From assembly GCA_029582155.1 (NCBI GenBank), contig CM055902.1, positions 17,606,511-17,670,510 of the forward strand: a stretch of DNA of 64,000 bases, written 5' to 3'. A program made the translations under genes and the position numbers. The stretch comes from Panopea generosa (lineage: Eukaryota > Mollusca > Bivalvia > Adapedonta > Hiatellidae). The notes under the pieces are model-generated. The model worked only from the letters and a program-made list of their open reading frames with translations, did not search any database and had not been told where the DNA came from. Positions 11,275 through 23,580 of this stretch are shown here, in pieces. The first letter of the stretch is position 1, and each line of letters starts with the position of its first letter.

Positions 11275-14200
11275 ATGTTTTCAAGACGAACCTTTCGTCG
11301 GCCATCGTTGGCCGTCTGTTCGGAAGAAAATGCTGCAAACTCACTGAAACAACGATGTCCACGTAATTTTTTTAGCCCAATGTAATGTATACGTTTTATA
11401 TTTTAAAGGAAACCTCAGTTGTAAAAGGAATATTGAAAGGTTAACAAAATATTCACAATACTTTTCTAAATTGCATGAATGAAAAAAAATGGACAAAGAT
11501 CAGTAACAATCACTGCAGTTTTAGTCGACAATTTATTTTTTCAACTAATTTTTCAACTTCAATCTTTCCGTTTCAGCACCAAGAAATAAAAGATTGCCAG
11601 GAAAACGGGATTTTGAGGTAATTAATCTGTTTCTTTTCGCTCAAACTAATGTTTACACATCAAATTTTAACATTCAAGATGGCTGCCGCACCGCAGTGAT
11701 CACATATAGTGGCAGCCATTTCAAACTGTTATTGCACCACTTCTCAGTTACCGAAGTGGCGTACTTCGGTGTACCGATGTTAAAAGAATTTAAACATTAA
11801 TAAACACTGGCTATGTAGAGTATTTCTTATGGAATGATCGGAAGATTCTAGACTGGAATATGTTTACCTTTGTTGGCAAGATATGGCATACTGCATGGAA
11901 CCATTTGTACATTTGATAGCTGTCAGACTATCATTGATGAACCATGTCTTATGTAGGTATATAAATCAGGCCTAGTTAGGAGCCTGCTTGTGTTTGTGGT
12001 CACAAGTTCAAATCGTTCATTTGGTGGCACTTTCCCACCTTGAGTTTTCACATAGATCATGCAGATTTTGTGACTGGAAAATCTGATTATGATTGTCATT
12101 TCTAAAGAAAAAAAGAATGAGAACATTGAATTGGGTTACTTACAGAATTAAGATAGAGCTCACTGAGATTTTGTATTCATCTTTACAAACATCTTCAGTA
12201 TAAAAAAAAACAAAACACATTGATGTTGATTCTGTTGTTCAATCACAGACGGGGGGGATGGGAGTGCAATGTTCAGGTTTGAGGGGCCCGCAAATACTAT
12301 GGCCCCCTAATATTTCATTCTCTCCTCAGGTTGCCCCTCTCCTCCCAATAATTGAAACGCTCTTACGCCCATGTCAATGTGCATGTACTAGATCTAATTT
12401 GTGTTTTTCAATTCAAATCATGTTTGTATCATGCCAATAATTGAATTCAGTAACGTGTGGTTCAACTCAATTTTACATATTTTGCAACAAAATCAGACCA
12501 CAGTCGCCATGATTCTTACATTGGTCCTTTTGATATTTACAGCCTGGTGGTTCATCTCCTCCGAAGAAAGGGAGAACAAAGGATGATTTCTATGCCTTCT
12601 GTTCTTGGGTTCTAACATATACACAATATGACCAGTGGAAGCAGGAGGTACCGTATTTTGTTAAAATATATATTCTGAATTTTATTAACCATAAACTTGC
12701 ATAACTTATAAGAGTCATTGTCATGACCCTGGAATCCTGGTAGTTGTTGTCATCCGCTGGTTAATGTTTTATGTTTAGCTCAGCTTTTTCCTTGTTTCTG
12801 AAAAGGCCATCCATAAAAAATATTTGTTTTGCCAGATTTTATTTTCATGGTCATTTTAAACAAAAACGGACATATATCATGTTAATAAAATCAATGCATT
12901 GAAAGTTTAAAGTTTGGGTAGCTGCAATTTAAAGTGAGCAGGTAGCAGCATGGCAAACATTTTTTTAATGGCAACCTAAACACTCTTTTTTTGTTATACA
13001 AGTTATTTATATGGCCAAGTTACCTAACTTTCCATTCTCCAACCTCTACAACCTTATGGTTAAAAATATTCGTTTAGCTCTGGTTTAAATATTTGTTTAA
13101 TCCAGTTTGTTTTTCAGTATAAGTATTAATTCCGTAAACTGATCACCATCATGTTAGAAAAAGGGTATATTTTTGACCGTGACTTTTATGATGGATGCAA
13201 TAAAGACGAATGTCTGCAACCGCATTCTATGCTCTTGTTATAAGGAAAAAAGAATGTACTGGCTGATGTAGACCATTTTACTGCAATAAATTTACAGCAG
13301 GTTAAATATGCACTCTGCTTTGTTGAGTGATTTGTCAATTTGACTTCCAACTTCTTTTGGAAGTACCAGTGGATCCGATGTTGGATGGGGATGGGTATGA
13401 ATCGTTCGGACCCTCTCCAAGAGTTTATTTTTTTATTTGTTATTAATGTTAAATTAACATTATGGAAATTTGTTAATTTGTAGCACTCCATGTAAACATG
13501 TTTAATATCAACTGTATTTAGGAAATGAGAGCACAACACAACACAAGTCCGATGGACAGCGCATCAAGTACAGCTGAAAGTTACACATCAGAGTCGACCC
13601 TGTCATCCAGTAGTAAAGATGACAGCACCGGTCACATAGACTTACAAGATTCAGGTAAAGCGGCTTCCTAGATATAAAAATTATTACAAGCTTTGTAAAT
13701 CTGAAATTCCTAAGACTTGTCTTATGCAATACAACTGTGTTTATAGATCAGCACTAATTTATTTAAGTTTGATTGCAAAGGAATCTCAGAGCTCTTGGGA
13801 AATCTTCTGAAGCCCATATCCTGGGTTGAAACGCAACTTTGTGTTGTTTATAGCGGTGATGGAGTTGAGTCTGAGATTGAACTCCCAACAATGGATGTGA
13901 GTCGCGGACACCATTCCCTGTACATCACCGCCCTATTTATCTGCATTACCAGCATAGTACACATGCAGATGTGTTGGATTGGTACCATTGTAACCTCTGC
14001 AGCTTACATACTACCTTATTATCTAGATCTTAACTTATAATTTAAATTTTCACTTGTGTTTCATAGATAACAGCTTGATATATTTAAAACCATGGGCAAA
14101 TATTACAAAATCACATCAGCCCATTTAACTATCATATTTGCTTTACAATACTTGTAGATACATACTTTCCTTTTTGACAGATGACGAGAGTTGGGAGCTG

Positions 14201-14404
14201 ATCACATGTCATTGTTTGAAGCCGTATGCAGGGAGACCGATGATAGAGTGTTCCTCGTGCAATACATGGATTCATTTATCTTGTGCAAAAATTCGCAAGT
14301 CGAACATACCTGATACTTTTGTGTGTAACAATTGTAAAGAAAAGAGATTCAAATCACGCAAATCAAATCGAGTGCGGATAGAAAATAAAAGGATCACGAT
14401 ATAG
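11275..14404 (+). CDS. PHD-finger protein, PHF13/PHF23-like
   Basis: Five coding exons: 11275-11362 (exon begins at 11261 after TCTTGTGCAG), 11577-11617, 12543-12647, 13522-13654 and 14181-14404. Phases 1,0,0,1 agree throughout and give 196 residues. The C-terminal exon encodes a C4HC3 PHD finger: Cys132, Cys134, Cys146, Cys149, His154, Cys157, Cys171, Cys174, with the signature GRPMIEC and [13 protein letters not shown] of vertebrate PHF13 and PHF23. Tyr138, Met143 and Trp152 are candidates for the methyl-lysine cage. Residues about 53-70 ([17 protein letters not shown]) match the N-terminal 'TVEDFNKFCTFVLAY' block of those proteins. A basic stretch ([10 protein letters not shown]) and a Ser/Thr-rich linker (residues 79-122) lie between. 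Known relatives bind H3K4me2/3 in chromatin, so a nuclear histone-reader role is inferred. It is shorter than human PHF13 (about 300 aa), mostly in the linker. The first exon is the least certain: a frame with ATG at 11033 could be an upstream coding exon joined to 11261, which would lengthen the N-terminus. Confidence 0.87.
11940..12110 (+). repeat. Weak tRNA-derived SINE remnant in a PHD-gene intron
   Basis: A tRNA-like stretch (GGCCTAGTTAGGAGCCTGCT, then GTGGTCACAAGTTCAAATCG as a B-box-like end) lies in the intron between the 11577 and 12543 exons. It is strongly diverged. Confidence 0.35.
12804..12977. mobile_element. Palindromic MITE, family 2 (TIR AGGCCATCC)
   Basis: Begins AGGCCATCCATAAAAAATAT and ends in the inverse (GCAAACATTTTTTTAATGG). 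It contains TTTGGGTAGCTGCAATTTA. The best copy of the family is at 30824-31049, and a half copy lies at 26370-26460. It sits in an intron of the PHD gene. Confidence 0.65.
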
Positions 14405-14689
14405 CAGATATTCAGTACATTGTAAAAGACACATATGTTCCAGTGTGGAGAGTTTGCTCCTGGTATATTCAGCTTTGAATGTTACCTGTGATTCAAATGA
14501 GTATAGTTGTGCCCAAGGCAGAGTGAATGAGTACCACAAGACTACACAATATTAGTCAGAGTATAGGTTTGCTACACGACTACCTGGTCTGATTCTGCTG
14601 CATGTTGTCTTTGATAGAATGTAGGTGAGTTACATGACTATACCGCCTGGATCAGCATGTTGGTTTAAAACATGACTGCACAGTTCGGG

Positions 14690-14985
14690 TCAGGATGGCA
14701 GCAAGCAAAACCTGGGTCAGGATGTAGTTATGGCAGCAATACCTGGGTCAGGATGTAGGCATGGCAACAATACCTGGGTCAGGATGTAGGCATGGCAACA
14801 GTATCTGGATCAGGGTGTAGGCATGGCAACAGTATCTGGGTCAGGGTGTAGACATGGTAACAATATCTGGGTCAGGGTTTAGGCATGGCAACAATATCTG
14901 GGTCAGATTGTAGGCATGGCAACAATATCTGGGTCAGGGTGTAGGCATGGCAACAATACCTGGGTCAGGGTGTAGGTGTACTACA
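14690..14985 (+). repeat. 31-bp minisatellite, about 9 copies
   Basis: Units built on GGCAACAATACCTGGGTCAG followed by GATGTAGGCAT, drifting at both flanks into looser text with the same words (ACATGGCTGCATGATGACCT) as far as about 15300. It lies just downstream of the PHD gene stop, so it is probably in the 3' UTR or immediately after it. Confidence 0.9.
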
Positions 14986-16408
14986 CAATGACCTATGTCA
15001 GGATATAAACATACTACATGGCTGCATGATGACCTTTGTCAGGTGATAAACATACTGCATGGCTGCATGATGACCTGGCTTAGGATATTGGTGTGCTACA
15101 TGATCAATTGGTCAGTGTTATAATGTGGATGTGCTACATGGCCAAACTTTAGACAGAAAATAGTTGTGCTACGTCATTATATGTCCCCAAGCTAGAATGT
15201 AATGTGTGCTACATTATTGCATTGTAAAAAAAGATAGTTGTTACACATGGCAACACAACTTGTTAACAAAATATAGATGTGCTACATGATGATGAATACA
15301 TGCTGTTGGTCGGAATGCAAATGTAACCTGGTATATTTCCTCCCAAGTAGGAAAAAAGTGTGGCAATGTGTCCAATCTGATTAGAAGATGGAGTTACAGC
15401 AGTACAGCCAACAATGTTTTTTGTTTCAGTAAGATAACTAAAGGTTATATATGTGAAGATTGATGATATATATGTGTATGTCTTTCGTCAAAAAGGAAGT
15501 AGTCTACAAGACAAGTTGATGTCACTGTAGGTCTGTTGATTGGCTTCATTATGTAAACAATGAATCGGATTGACATGACCACTGTTGGGGAAGAAGTGCA
15601 TGTGTCTTTGACTCTGTGAACTAATTTGGCAGAAATACTGAATGTAAAATTGTCAGAAACTTCTTTGGAAAAGTGATAAATAATGGTGCACATGAATTAG
15701 TAGTATTAGTCATGTTTATGATAGAAGACACCAAACACATTGTATATTTTTGTCACAGATTTTACGGTAGCATCACATTATCAATGTAGTTTCTTTACTC
15801 TGTGACCAGTAATAGTATCAAATTGTCTTAAAAAGAGCAGAACAAATCCTTCTGTTCTAAGTTGATTCCATTCCCAATGAGAGCGAGAGTTTGTCTGTGT
15901 TTTTTTTTTAAAAGCCTTTCCAGATTAACATAAACTTGCATTTGTCTGTTCATAAAATCAACAAAAGTATGTTTTGTTCCATCTTTGTTTTCTATTAAAG
16001 AGAAAGGTATGTTTTGTTTAAATAATAAATGTTGCATCTAGATAAAATTTATACAAAATAAGAATTTTCTTAAAGTATCTATAAATTACTTTTCTCATGG
16101 AGTCTACTGAGGGTGGGGCTATACTTCCTCCTTAGGGTGGGTTTTAACTTCCTCCTGAGGGTGGGGTATAATTTTTATTTGTATATGTCCGTCCAAAGAC
16201 TAAAGATCACTGTTTCCATACAGCTCATTCTTTCATCTATAGCATACTATATTTTCATTGACATTCAGTAAACCATGCTTACCAATCACATTTTCCGACT
16301 CGAAAAATGGGATAAATTGTTACAATCTTTGTTTATTAAACTTAGTTATATTTTAATATTACACAAGTTCTAACTATTTGGATGTGTCATGAGATCTGTT
16401 TATATAAC

Positions 16409-16540
16409 GCGGTTCTCCACAGGAAGGAATGCAAGCGCTGGGGTAAGAGCGTGTAACACCTTCAACACACTTTCAAGCACTGTGTAAAGCACTCATCGAA
16501 ATATATTTCACTAGTAAAACTTGTATTAGGCATGAATTCA
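16409..16540 (-). mobile_element. Fragment of MITE family 1, inverted
   Basis: Starts GGTTCTCCACAGGAAGGAAT and continues GCAAGCGCTGGGGTAAGAGC and AAAGCACTCATCGAAATA, the reverse complement of the right half of the copy at 10360-10702. The other half is absent or unrecognisable. Confidence 0.65.
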
Positions 16541-16867
16541 TCACATTTCGGCTGTAACAGTGCAACTCAAAATTCAAACTAATTCAAACCAAAAATAATC
16601 ACTTGAAAACTTACATAGTCTTAAACCTGATTTTATGTAGATATGTGTGTTGTAACTGGTGATCTTTATGTGAAAATCATACATTTTCTGTGAAGAACCA
16701 CATGTATTAGGTCATGATTATCCACAAATATGTATTGTAAAGTTTGTAAAAATTCCAGCATTACGGTAATTTGAAATTTACTACAAAAATATGTGATAGT
16801 TTTAGTTTTCACAGTTTGATCAATTCAATTATAATTAGAAAAGAACAACTCTTGTTTTTCAGAAAAC

Positions 16868-17185
16868 AGAATATAACCATAATATCTCGGACAAGTTCTT
16901 GAACTGGCCAAATCAGATTATTAATATCAGAGTTGTGGCCCTTGAATTGTCCAAAAATACACTATTTGACCTTGTGTACACTCTAGCACCCTCATTTTTT
17001 CATTTGATCTTCATCAAACTTACACAGTTGTTATATAACCATAACATCTCGGAGAAGTTCTTGGGCTGGCAAATTCGTAATATTGATGTCAGAGTAATGG
17101 CCCTTGAATTATCAAAAAATGCACTATTTGACCTTTTGTGCACTTTAGAGCCAGCATTTGATTCTCACCAATATTGCAATCTTTA
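16868..17185 (+). repeat. Dispersed repeat with two direct units (about 165 bp each)
   Basis: Two successive copies of text containing TATAACCATAATATCTCGGA, GTTGTGGCCCTTGAATTGTC and CACTATTTGACCTT start near 16871 and 17033. This kind of text occurs in long degenerate interspersed repeats of bivalve genomes. The open frame across it mirrors the repeat and is not a gene. Confidence 0.7.
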
Positions 17186-17469
17186 AGCATTGTCTACTCT
17201 ACCACAGGTGAGCAATTTAGGGCCAATATGGTCTTCTGGTTTATTATTTCTTACATTTAAATTAGGTTATAGAAACCCCACTGAATATAAGAAGCTCTGT
17301 CTGTCTAACAAATTTTTGCTTTTCAAACAAAAGTTACAGCGAGAAAGGTATTTTCTTGCAGCATTGAGTAAGACATTATACATACTTGATTATAAGTACT
17401 ACATATGGTTGTGGTTGGTTGTTTATAATGATTTTGGAGTACCAACTTTGTGCTTGAAAGATTGATGAA

Positions 17470-18313
17470 TTTATTGTCTGCATTGAGTTCACTGTATGGT
17501 TTAGTGCATTACATTTTTGTGCATTATATACAATTTGTAAAAGTATTTCTTTGTTTCGAAATGTATCGGTTATTGTAACAGTGTAACTGTAAATACTTTG
17601 TATGATAAAAAGGCCATGCCCTTATGTTATGAATTGCCAAGTTCCTTAATTTGTTTTGATAGTTCTTAAGAGCTGTGAATTTTTTTTATCTTTTTTTGAA
17701 GGCTACTGTTTATTGCTGCTCAATATATTTTGCTGTATATTGTTTCTTGGAAAGTTTTACGGTTTTGAAATCAATAACAAATTCTGTTGCTTGGAAAGTT
17801 TTGAATGGTTAATTTTGTATGCCTGTCAGTTTGAAGGACTATTTATTGTCAATCTGGGATGTGATTATAGTTTCCAGAGCTCTTGTTACTCTGGATGTTT
17901 TTATTTAAAATATTTATCTAGTTTTATAAAACTAGCAAAATGGCATACTATTTGTGATTGTAAGTAATGTTGTTTTAACAACATCGATGGTTCATCTGTA
18001 TACAGAGGCAGTGTTGGTCTTTGTTTTATGAATTTTTATGAAATATTAAGGACGTTATCTGCATACAACGTAACTGGAAGCAGCACTTTTCCTCCGATTT
18101 TTTTACACTACTCCGTAGCATTAGATCATGTGACGTGGGTTGTCCACGGTGTATATTATATATGTACTTTAATAACTTACTTGGACTATACTTAAGTATG
18201 ATATTCATTCTTTGTGATATCCGCCAGTCATTTAACTGTACACAATTGACATTTCAGTTTGTTTGTTGTTGTTTTTTTCAAGTCGAGTTCAGTCAAGTTT
18301 GTATGTATTGGTG
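17470..18313. other. Gene-free AT-rich sequence
   Basis: Part of the interval between the convergent PHD and AATF genes. T-rich open frames (17656-17967 and others) have strongly biased composition (Phe, Leu, Ile, Tyr), no splice signals that fit and no recognisable motif. I see no gene. Confidence 0.5.
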
Positions 18314-18547
18314 TTAACCCTTTACTCCATAGATACGCGTTTTCCCACACCAATTACAGAAGGCCTTTGAAAACAATGCAGAAAGAGTTCAGATTGCTCG
18401 TAATGAGCAATTAATCTGAACACTTCCTGCACTGTTTTCCAGTCTGTCAGTTAATATTAACATAAGTCACCCATTGCTGATATGTAGTGAATTAATGCTT
18501 TCAATATTAGAGGTGTCCAAAGGCGTCTATATGAAGTAAAGGGTTAA
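18314..18547. mobile_element. Palindromic MITE, family 3 (TIR TTAACCCTTTACT)
   Basis: Left end TTAACCCTTTACTCCATAGA and right end ATGAAGTAAAGGGTTAA are inverted. The centre holds a second palindrome, TTCAGATTGCTCGTAATGAG facing CAATTAATCTGAA. A much shortened copy is at 30693-30752 and another one-sided copy begins near 43211. Confidence 0.75.
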
Positions 18548-19995
18548 TTCATTGTCCATGTACCATCTGGCAGATCATTATATGCACATTATGTTACCTT
18601 TAAATGGCTAGTATACTGGTCTTTCTGCTTCTGCATTTATCATGTTGGCATATGTTATACCTGATTTTGGCAATATGGTTAATGTACAGACAGCTTTTTT
18701 TACATTTCAAATAATTCGGTCACACCGACAGTTTTATTCAGATTTCCCTAGTCTTGAAAGAGGCTTAACTGGTATTTAAAAAATATTTTCACAAAATGTT
18801 TGGATTTTTTCATTTATTACCATTATTATATTAATATATCTATGGTTTTGTGGGCTTATTTCAGTCAAATATTCTTTAGATTTTGTTTACACAGTGTTTT
18901 GAGGAAAATCATACTTTATGTTGATCAGTTGAACAGTCTAATGGCATACAAAAATACTGGATTTTTCGATTTCAGTAGAATGTTTTTTAAACATCACAAA
19001 AATATGTTTTTTGTGGGATACTCAAAGAAAAAGTTTAGTAATGAAAATTTGAAGAAAAAAATATATTTATGTGAAAACCTGATTTTATCATACTGGTTTA
19101 TTGTGTTAGATTGCTGATTTTGGGAACACTAAATTTGCATTGATTTTCTACATAAAAAATCATTATTTGCTTTGAAATTGGTTTTAGTTGACAAGTTTTG
19201 AAAGATAAAACATTTTTATCTACCACTTACCATTTTAAAAAGGTCATTATCCTGGTATCTTATTTATAAATATACCACTGAAATTGTGTTGGTAAAAGCC
19301 ACAAAATGTTTGGCTGAAACATACACCCTAGCAACAGTGCTATTTCTGAATAGTGACTATGGGACAGGTTGTTTTCCTTGAGCTGCTCATAGTCGTCTAT
19401 TGGACAGGTTGTTTTTTCTTTGGTCGCTCCCAAATCAAATCTTATTTGCTGCATCATGAGTGAAATAAAACAAATGAATGTTTAAATATTAAGATTTTTT
19501 ATCATATAAATTTGTTGTTTTGTTAATATGAAGGATTATTTTTTAGTGCAATACACAAATTTATGAGTGATCTGTCAATCTACTTGTTTAAAGTTTAACA
19601 TGTCGTACATGTACTTCTTGTGAACAGTTGAGCAGGGGATGCCGAGGTAGCCAATCTCTAGTAAAGCTGTACTTGTACTGTTTGTCACTTTTTATAAAAT
19701 TTCACCCCAGTTACAAAGTGAAATGATCTCAGATTTGTGTATATTTCATTCTCATTATAATTGCATGCCGTCATACTCCCATTTTGTAGCTGTAAGTTCA
19801 ACACTCAGCCGGTGTAAGTGCTTGTTTATGAGTATGTTACAAATCAAATGCATCAATGAATATGTAACTGATTATGTGCAAAAATAGATATTTATATTTA
19901 TATTATAAAAAAATAAAAAAAATTAAATAAAAATATTAAATGTTGATATTATGTAAAAAAATCTTAGAAAAATGTTAAAATTTGCTACAGATGTA
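18548..19995. other. Gene-free AT-rich sequence
   Basis: No exon, RNA gene or clear repeat seen. An A-rich stretch at 19905-19935 contains several AATAAA-like words but is not linked to a gene. Confidence 0.45.
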
Positions 19996-20437
19996 GGGGG
20001 TCTGTTTCATTTACGTTCTTAAGTTTACAAACTACTTAGTGTAAATTGTTAAACGACGATGAAATATTGCGTAATTTACTTTGTGTTTCATTTATATTAT
20101 CATGAGAACTTTTGAAAGTGCAGTTTAGTTTTGAAATTCACAACTTTATTTTAATGGGAAGTGTGTAGGTGTCTCTATTGTTCATACGAAAATCTTAGAC
20201 GTCAGAAGAGGTCTGTTTCACTAACCTTTGCAAGTCAAGATTTTAGTATTAAAAATAAAAGAACCTGTAGATGTTTCTGTAATGCAAAGTTTGTGCAAAC
20301 ATTAATCAAATTGTAATTTATGAATGCTTGCTCAAGCTCTTTCGATGATGTTGGTGGAATGCTAAATGAATTTTTAACTTTTTCTTTTGACTTTTAGTCA
20401 AACACATGAACTTACAACATTGGTGAAACAAACCCCA
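19996..20437. mobile_element. MITE-like element (TIR GGGGTCTGTTTCA)
   Basis: Left end GGGGGTCTGTTTCATTTACG and right end (reverse strand) GGGGTTTGTTTCACCAATG are inverted. A third internal copy (AGGTCTGTTTCACTAACCTT) lies near 20208, so two overlapping or nested units may be present. Confidence 0.6.
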
Positions 20438-21741
20438 GATAGTTTGAAAAAAAATGTATATTTATTCCAACAGATTATCACCTTTACAATTTGGAAGCTT
20501 TAATATATCAATTAATTCTACATGTCTATTGAATTTGTTGAAAGGAGTGCTTGCTACTTAGGAATTACACATTTTTGTGTATTTGGGGATTTGAATGTGA
20601 TGTACATTTGTTAACGTGTCTGACAAAATATTGTTTCCTTCGGGGAAAAAAATTGGGTACCATATGGGCATTTTGCTGTACATATGTATATTTGTAAATA
20701 TTATAAATTATTTTATTGGAATATTCATATGTTCATACATATATATATGTATTGGGAGAATATAATAGCTAAGATTTTTATTTCTAACTTAAAAGTTGTT
20801 CATGAACTAAGCTCGCTATTGTTTTAAATCAGAACAAGTACCAATGCCAGGGATTTCAAGTGATTATTTTGATATTGTCACACTGGTTATCTTGCTGGAT
20901 TCAGGTACAAAAACGAACTGGACGGATGTAAAGTCATAAAACTTTGTTCCATTTTCTTCTCAAAATCGAACGGACACATCTGCATTAATACTGTAAAATT
21001 TGAGATCGAGTGTTCCAGCTTTTATTTGTGTTTATACATTAATCCTGGAAGTTGTGTTCGAGTACAAATTTCAGTTGAGCATGAAAAAAGTGTTATAAAC
21101 TTCGTGCCAGGTAATAAATTGTTCAATAATGTGCCCAGTTTTTTACAATAAGCTGCACTGAACCCAAAGTAAAATTCAGTTATCAATAATATCAAATTAT
21201 AAATATCATTTTAGTGAGATTTTATCCAAGTCGATTTTTACCATTGACTATTTGCAGCTTTCTGTAAATTATGATAAGACAACAAATTAATTTTTCTGAC
21301 TTTCCTTTGTTCTGAGCAGTAATCCATTTAAAATTCATCACAGAATTGATAGTACTTAATTAATAATTGTTGTACCAGAGTCAATCAGAAATAAGTGTGA
21401 CCATATCACAAAATTTCCAGTGACTTTTAGTGATTCCCAGCTGTGGTTACTATGTATGTATTATGCAAACCTGCTTTCAATTTATGTGTAAACACCATGG
21501 CCTATATAGGAATGTATATGTCTTGTTTGTGATCTGTAACTGAAGACTTTTGATTTTTTTATTCAAATTTGGTCGACTTTTATTGCCAAATTGAAATAAG
21601 ACATACATTTAAAAAATATGGGGTAGGCAGTAAAACTGCCGTCAATATATAGTTTTGACTTGCACTACAAAACAACAGAAAGTCATTTTTTATATTTGGG
21701 CCAATAGGTAGAATGTGAACTTGACAAATGAACATAAATAT

Positions 21742-21744
<3 letters not shown>
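20438..21744. other. Gene-free sequence
   Basis: No exon with supporting splice sites and no clear repeat seen on either strand. Confidence 0.45.

Positions 21745-21782
<38 letters not shown>
21745..21782 (+). repeat. Poly-C tract, 38 bases
   Basis: Uninterrupted run of C followed by GCAGCCAGCC. A pure run of this length in an AT-rich genome is unusual and may be partly a consensus artefact. Confidence 0.95.
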
Positions 21783-21783
<1 letters not shown>

Positions 21784-23260
21784 CAGCCAGCCTGTCCAAA
21801 AGAAGCTTTAATCTGATATTGTACATGTATTAGTTAAAATCTTCCAAAATTGAATAGTTATTGTTGTAGAGATTAGAATCAACGTATTGCATAGAATATA
21901 CAATGATTGATTGGTGCATATATTGTTAAACCATTATAATTGAATGTCTTTGTTATGGAGTTTAGGAGGTCAAGTTGAGCATCTACCAACATATACTTAA
22001 ACACTTAAATCTAAGAAAAGCAGCCAGATGACCATGATTTTAGACTGGTTTCAGTCAAATTGCATATTGGTTCATTGGTATTGATTATATAATAGATAAA
22101 TAACCAGTCAAAACCTAGTTACGTTTTCAAGTATTTCTGTAAAATGTATAACAAATCTCTATTTATAAACTGGTCATCAACTACTTGAATTACAGAAACT
22201 CACCCTCGACTTGTGTAACAAAACTAGTAGTCATTGATTACTCGTGCTATAGCAACTAGTCCTTGACTGCTCATGTTATGGAAACTAGCCCTAAACTACT
22301 TATGAAACTTGTTGCTTGCTCCTTTGTTACAGAAACTAATTTAATTTAACTCATTACTCAAATGGACACAATAATGAATATCACAACTGGCCTATCACAT
22401 TCATTATGAACACCAAATTGACCTCAACTTTCCAAATGCTTCTGTTTTATGTAGGAGCATTCCTCCAGCTTCCTCTCATACGAGTAACATTACATATTAT
22501 GTATAAACAACAGAATTACCCATCTTGTGTAGGCAAATCTATTTGTCCAACTTGAATGCATACGTCAATTTATGAAAAAATTTTTTTTGCCAGTATTAAA
22601 ATTTTGAAAATTTCTGATATACTGGTACTTCCTTTAATGGGGTGAATTGGTTATTTTTACTACAAAGTATATCGACAATATCCTGAAATCCCGACTTCAG
22701 GCTCCCTTCCTAACTCCCATGTTTTTTGACAAAATCACAATTACGATACGACTGGTCGTAGTCCAATTATGTTTAATCTATTAAAAATGCCAATAAATCC
22801 ACATTGTAAAACTACTTTTTATCAACAGATCCCCCTTTTTTTTATAATGCCTTGTTAGACAAAAAGGAAATGTTAAGCAAAATGTATTTTGGCAATAACA
22901 AAGGCCTCTCTTTTGAAAAATGCAACACCCGCCCCCTTGAGGAGATAATAGTTGTTGGGGTTTTAGAGTATGAACATCAATTGTGCTGGACTTGATTACA
23001 TATAAAACTGTCTTGTACATGTCTTTGTTTCTTTGTTTAATTTTATTTGTTGGTAACTTTATCATGATCATTAAATTCCATCTGTTGTTAATTATGACAA
23101 TTTTACAGTTTGTTATTTGTAAACAAAAAAACAACATGTTTCATTTAGTGTAATTTATAAAATATTTGCAATCTTTGCAGTTTTGTTATTATTTCTGACC
23201 CAGTCAACTGAAATATTTATAACATATGTAATCATCTGTAACCAACATGGGGCATTATTT
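21783..23260. other. Gene-free sequence with degenerate repeats
   Basis: Around 22190-22340 the words ACAGAAACTCACCCTCGACT and similar recur about four times as a decayed tandem repeat. Near 22560-22640 there is one end (TTCTGATATACTGGTACTTCC) of MITE family 6. No coding signal seen. Confidence 0.4.
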
Positions 23261-23264
23261 CGTC

Positions 23265-23580
23265 ATTCCAGTTGCAACTATATAATAGACTCCCAACTAC
23301 AGATCAAATACGGTGACGCTAGGCCAAAGTTTCTGAGAAACTGAACAAACGTGTTGGCAAAGTTAATTATCCACAGAGGTAGAGGCAACTCGAAAAACGT
23401 AGCTTATTTTTTAATACCCATTTCAGACGATTCTAGTGTTAATGGAAGAAATGAATTAACATGTTAACTATCCATAGAGGTCAAGGTCACACAAAATAAT
23501 ATAGCTTGTTTTGGAATACCGTTCCAGGCGACTAGTGTAACCAGCTCCTGAGAAACTGAGCTAAAGGCAATAACTTAAAA
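23265..23580 (+). repeat. Degenerate direct repeat
   Basis: Two related units share TTTCTGAGAAACTGA or TCCTGAGAAACTGA, TTATCCACAGAGGT or CTATCCATAGAGGT and TAGCTTATTTT or TAGCTTGTTTT. It is probably a fragment of an interspersed repeat. Confidence 0.5.

Noticed and set aside
17656-17967. Plus-strand frame rich in Phe, Leu and Cys that resembles membrane protein
   Set aside because: T-rich DNA gives such text by chance; there is no start context, splice site or conserved motif.
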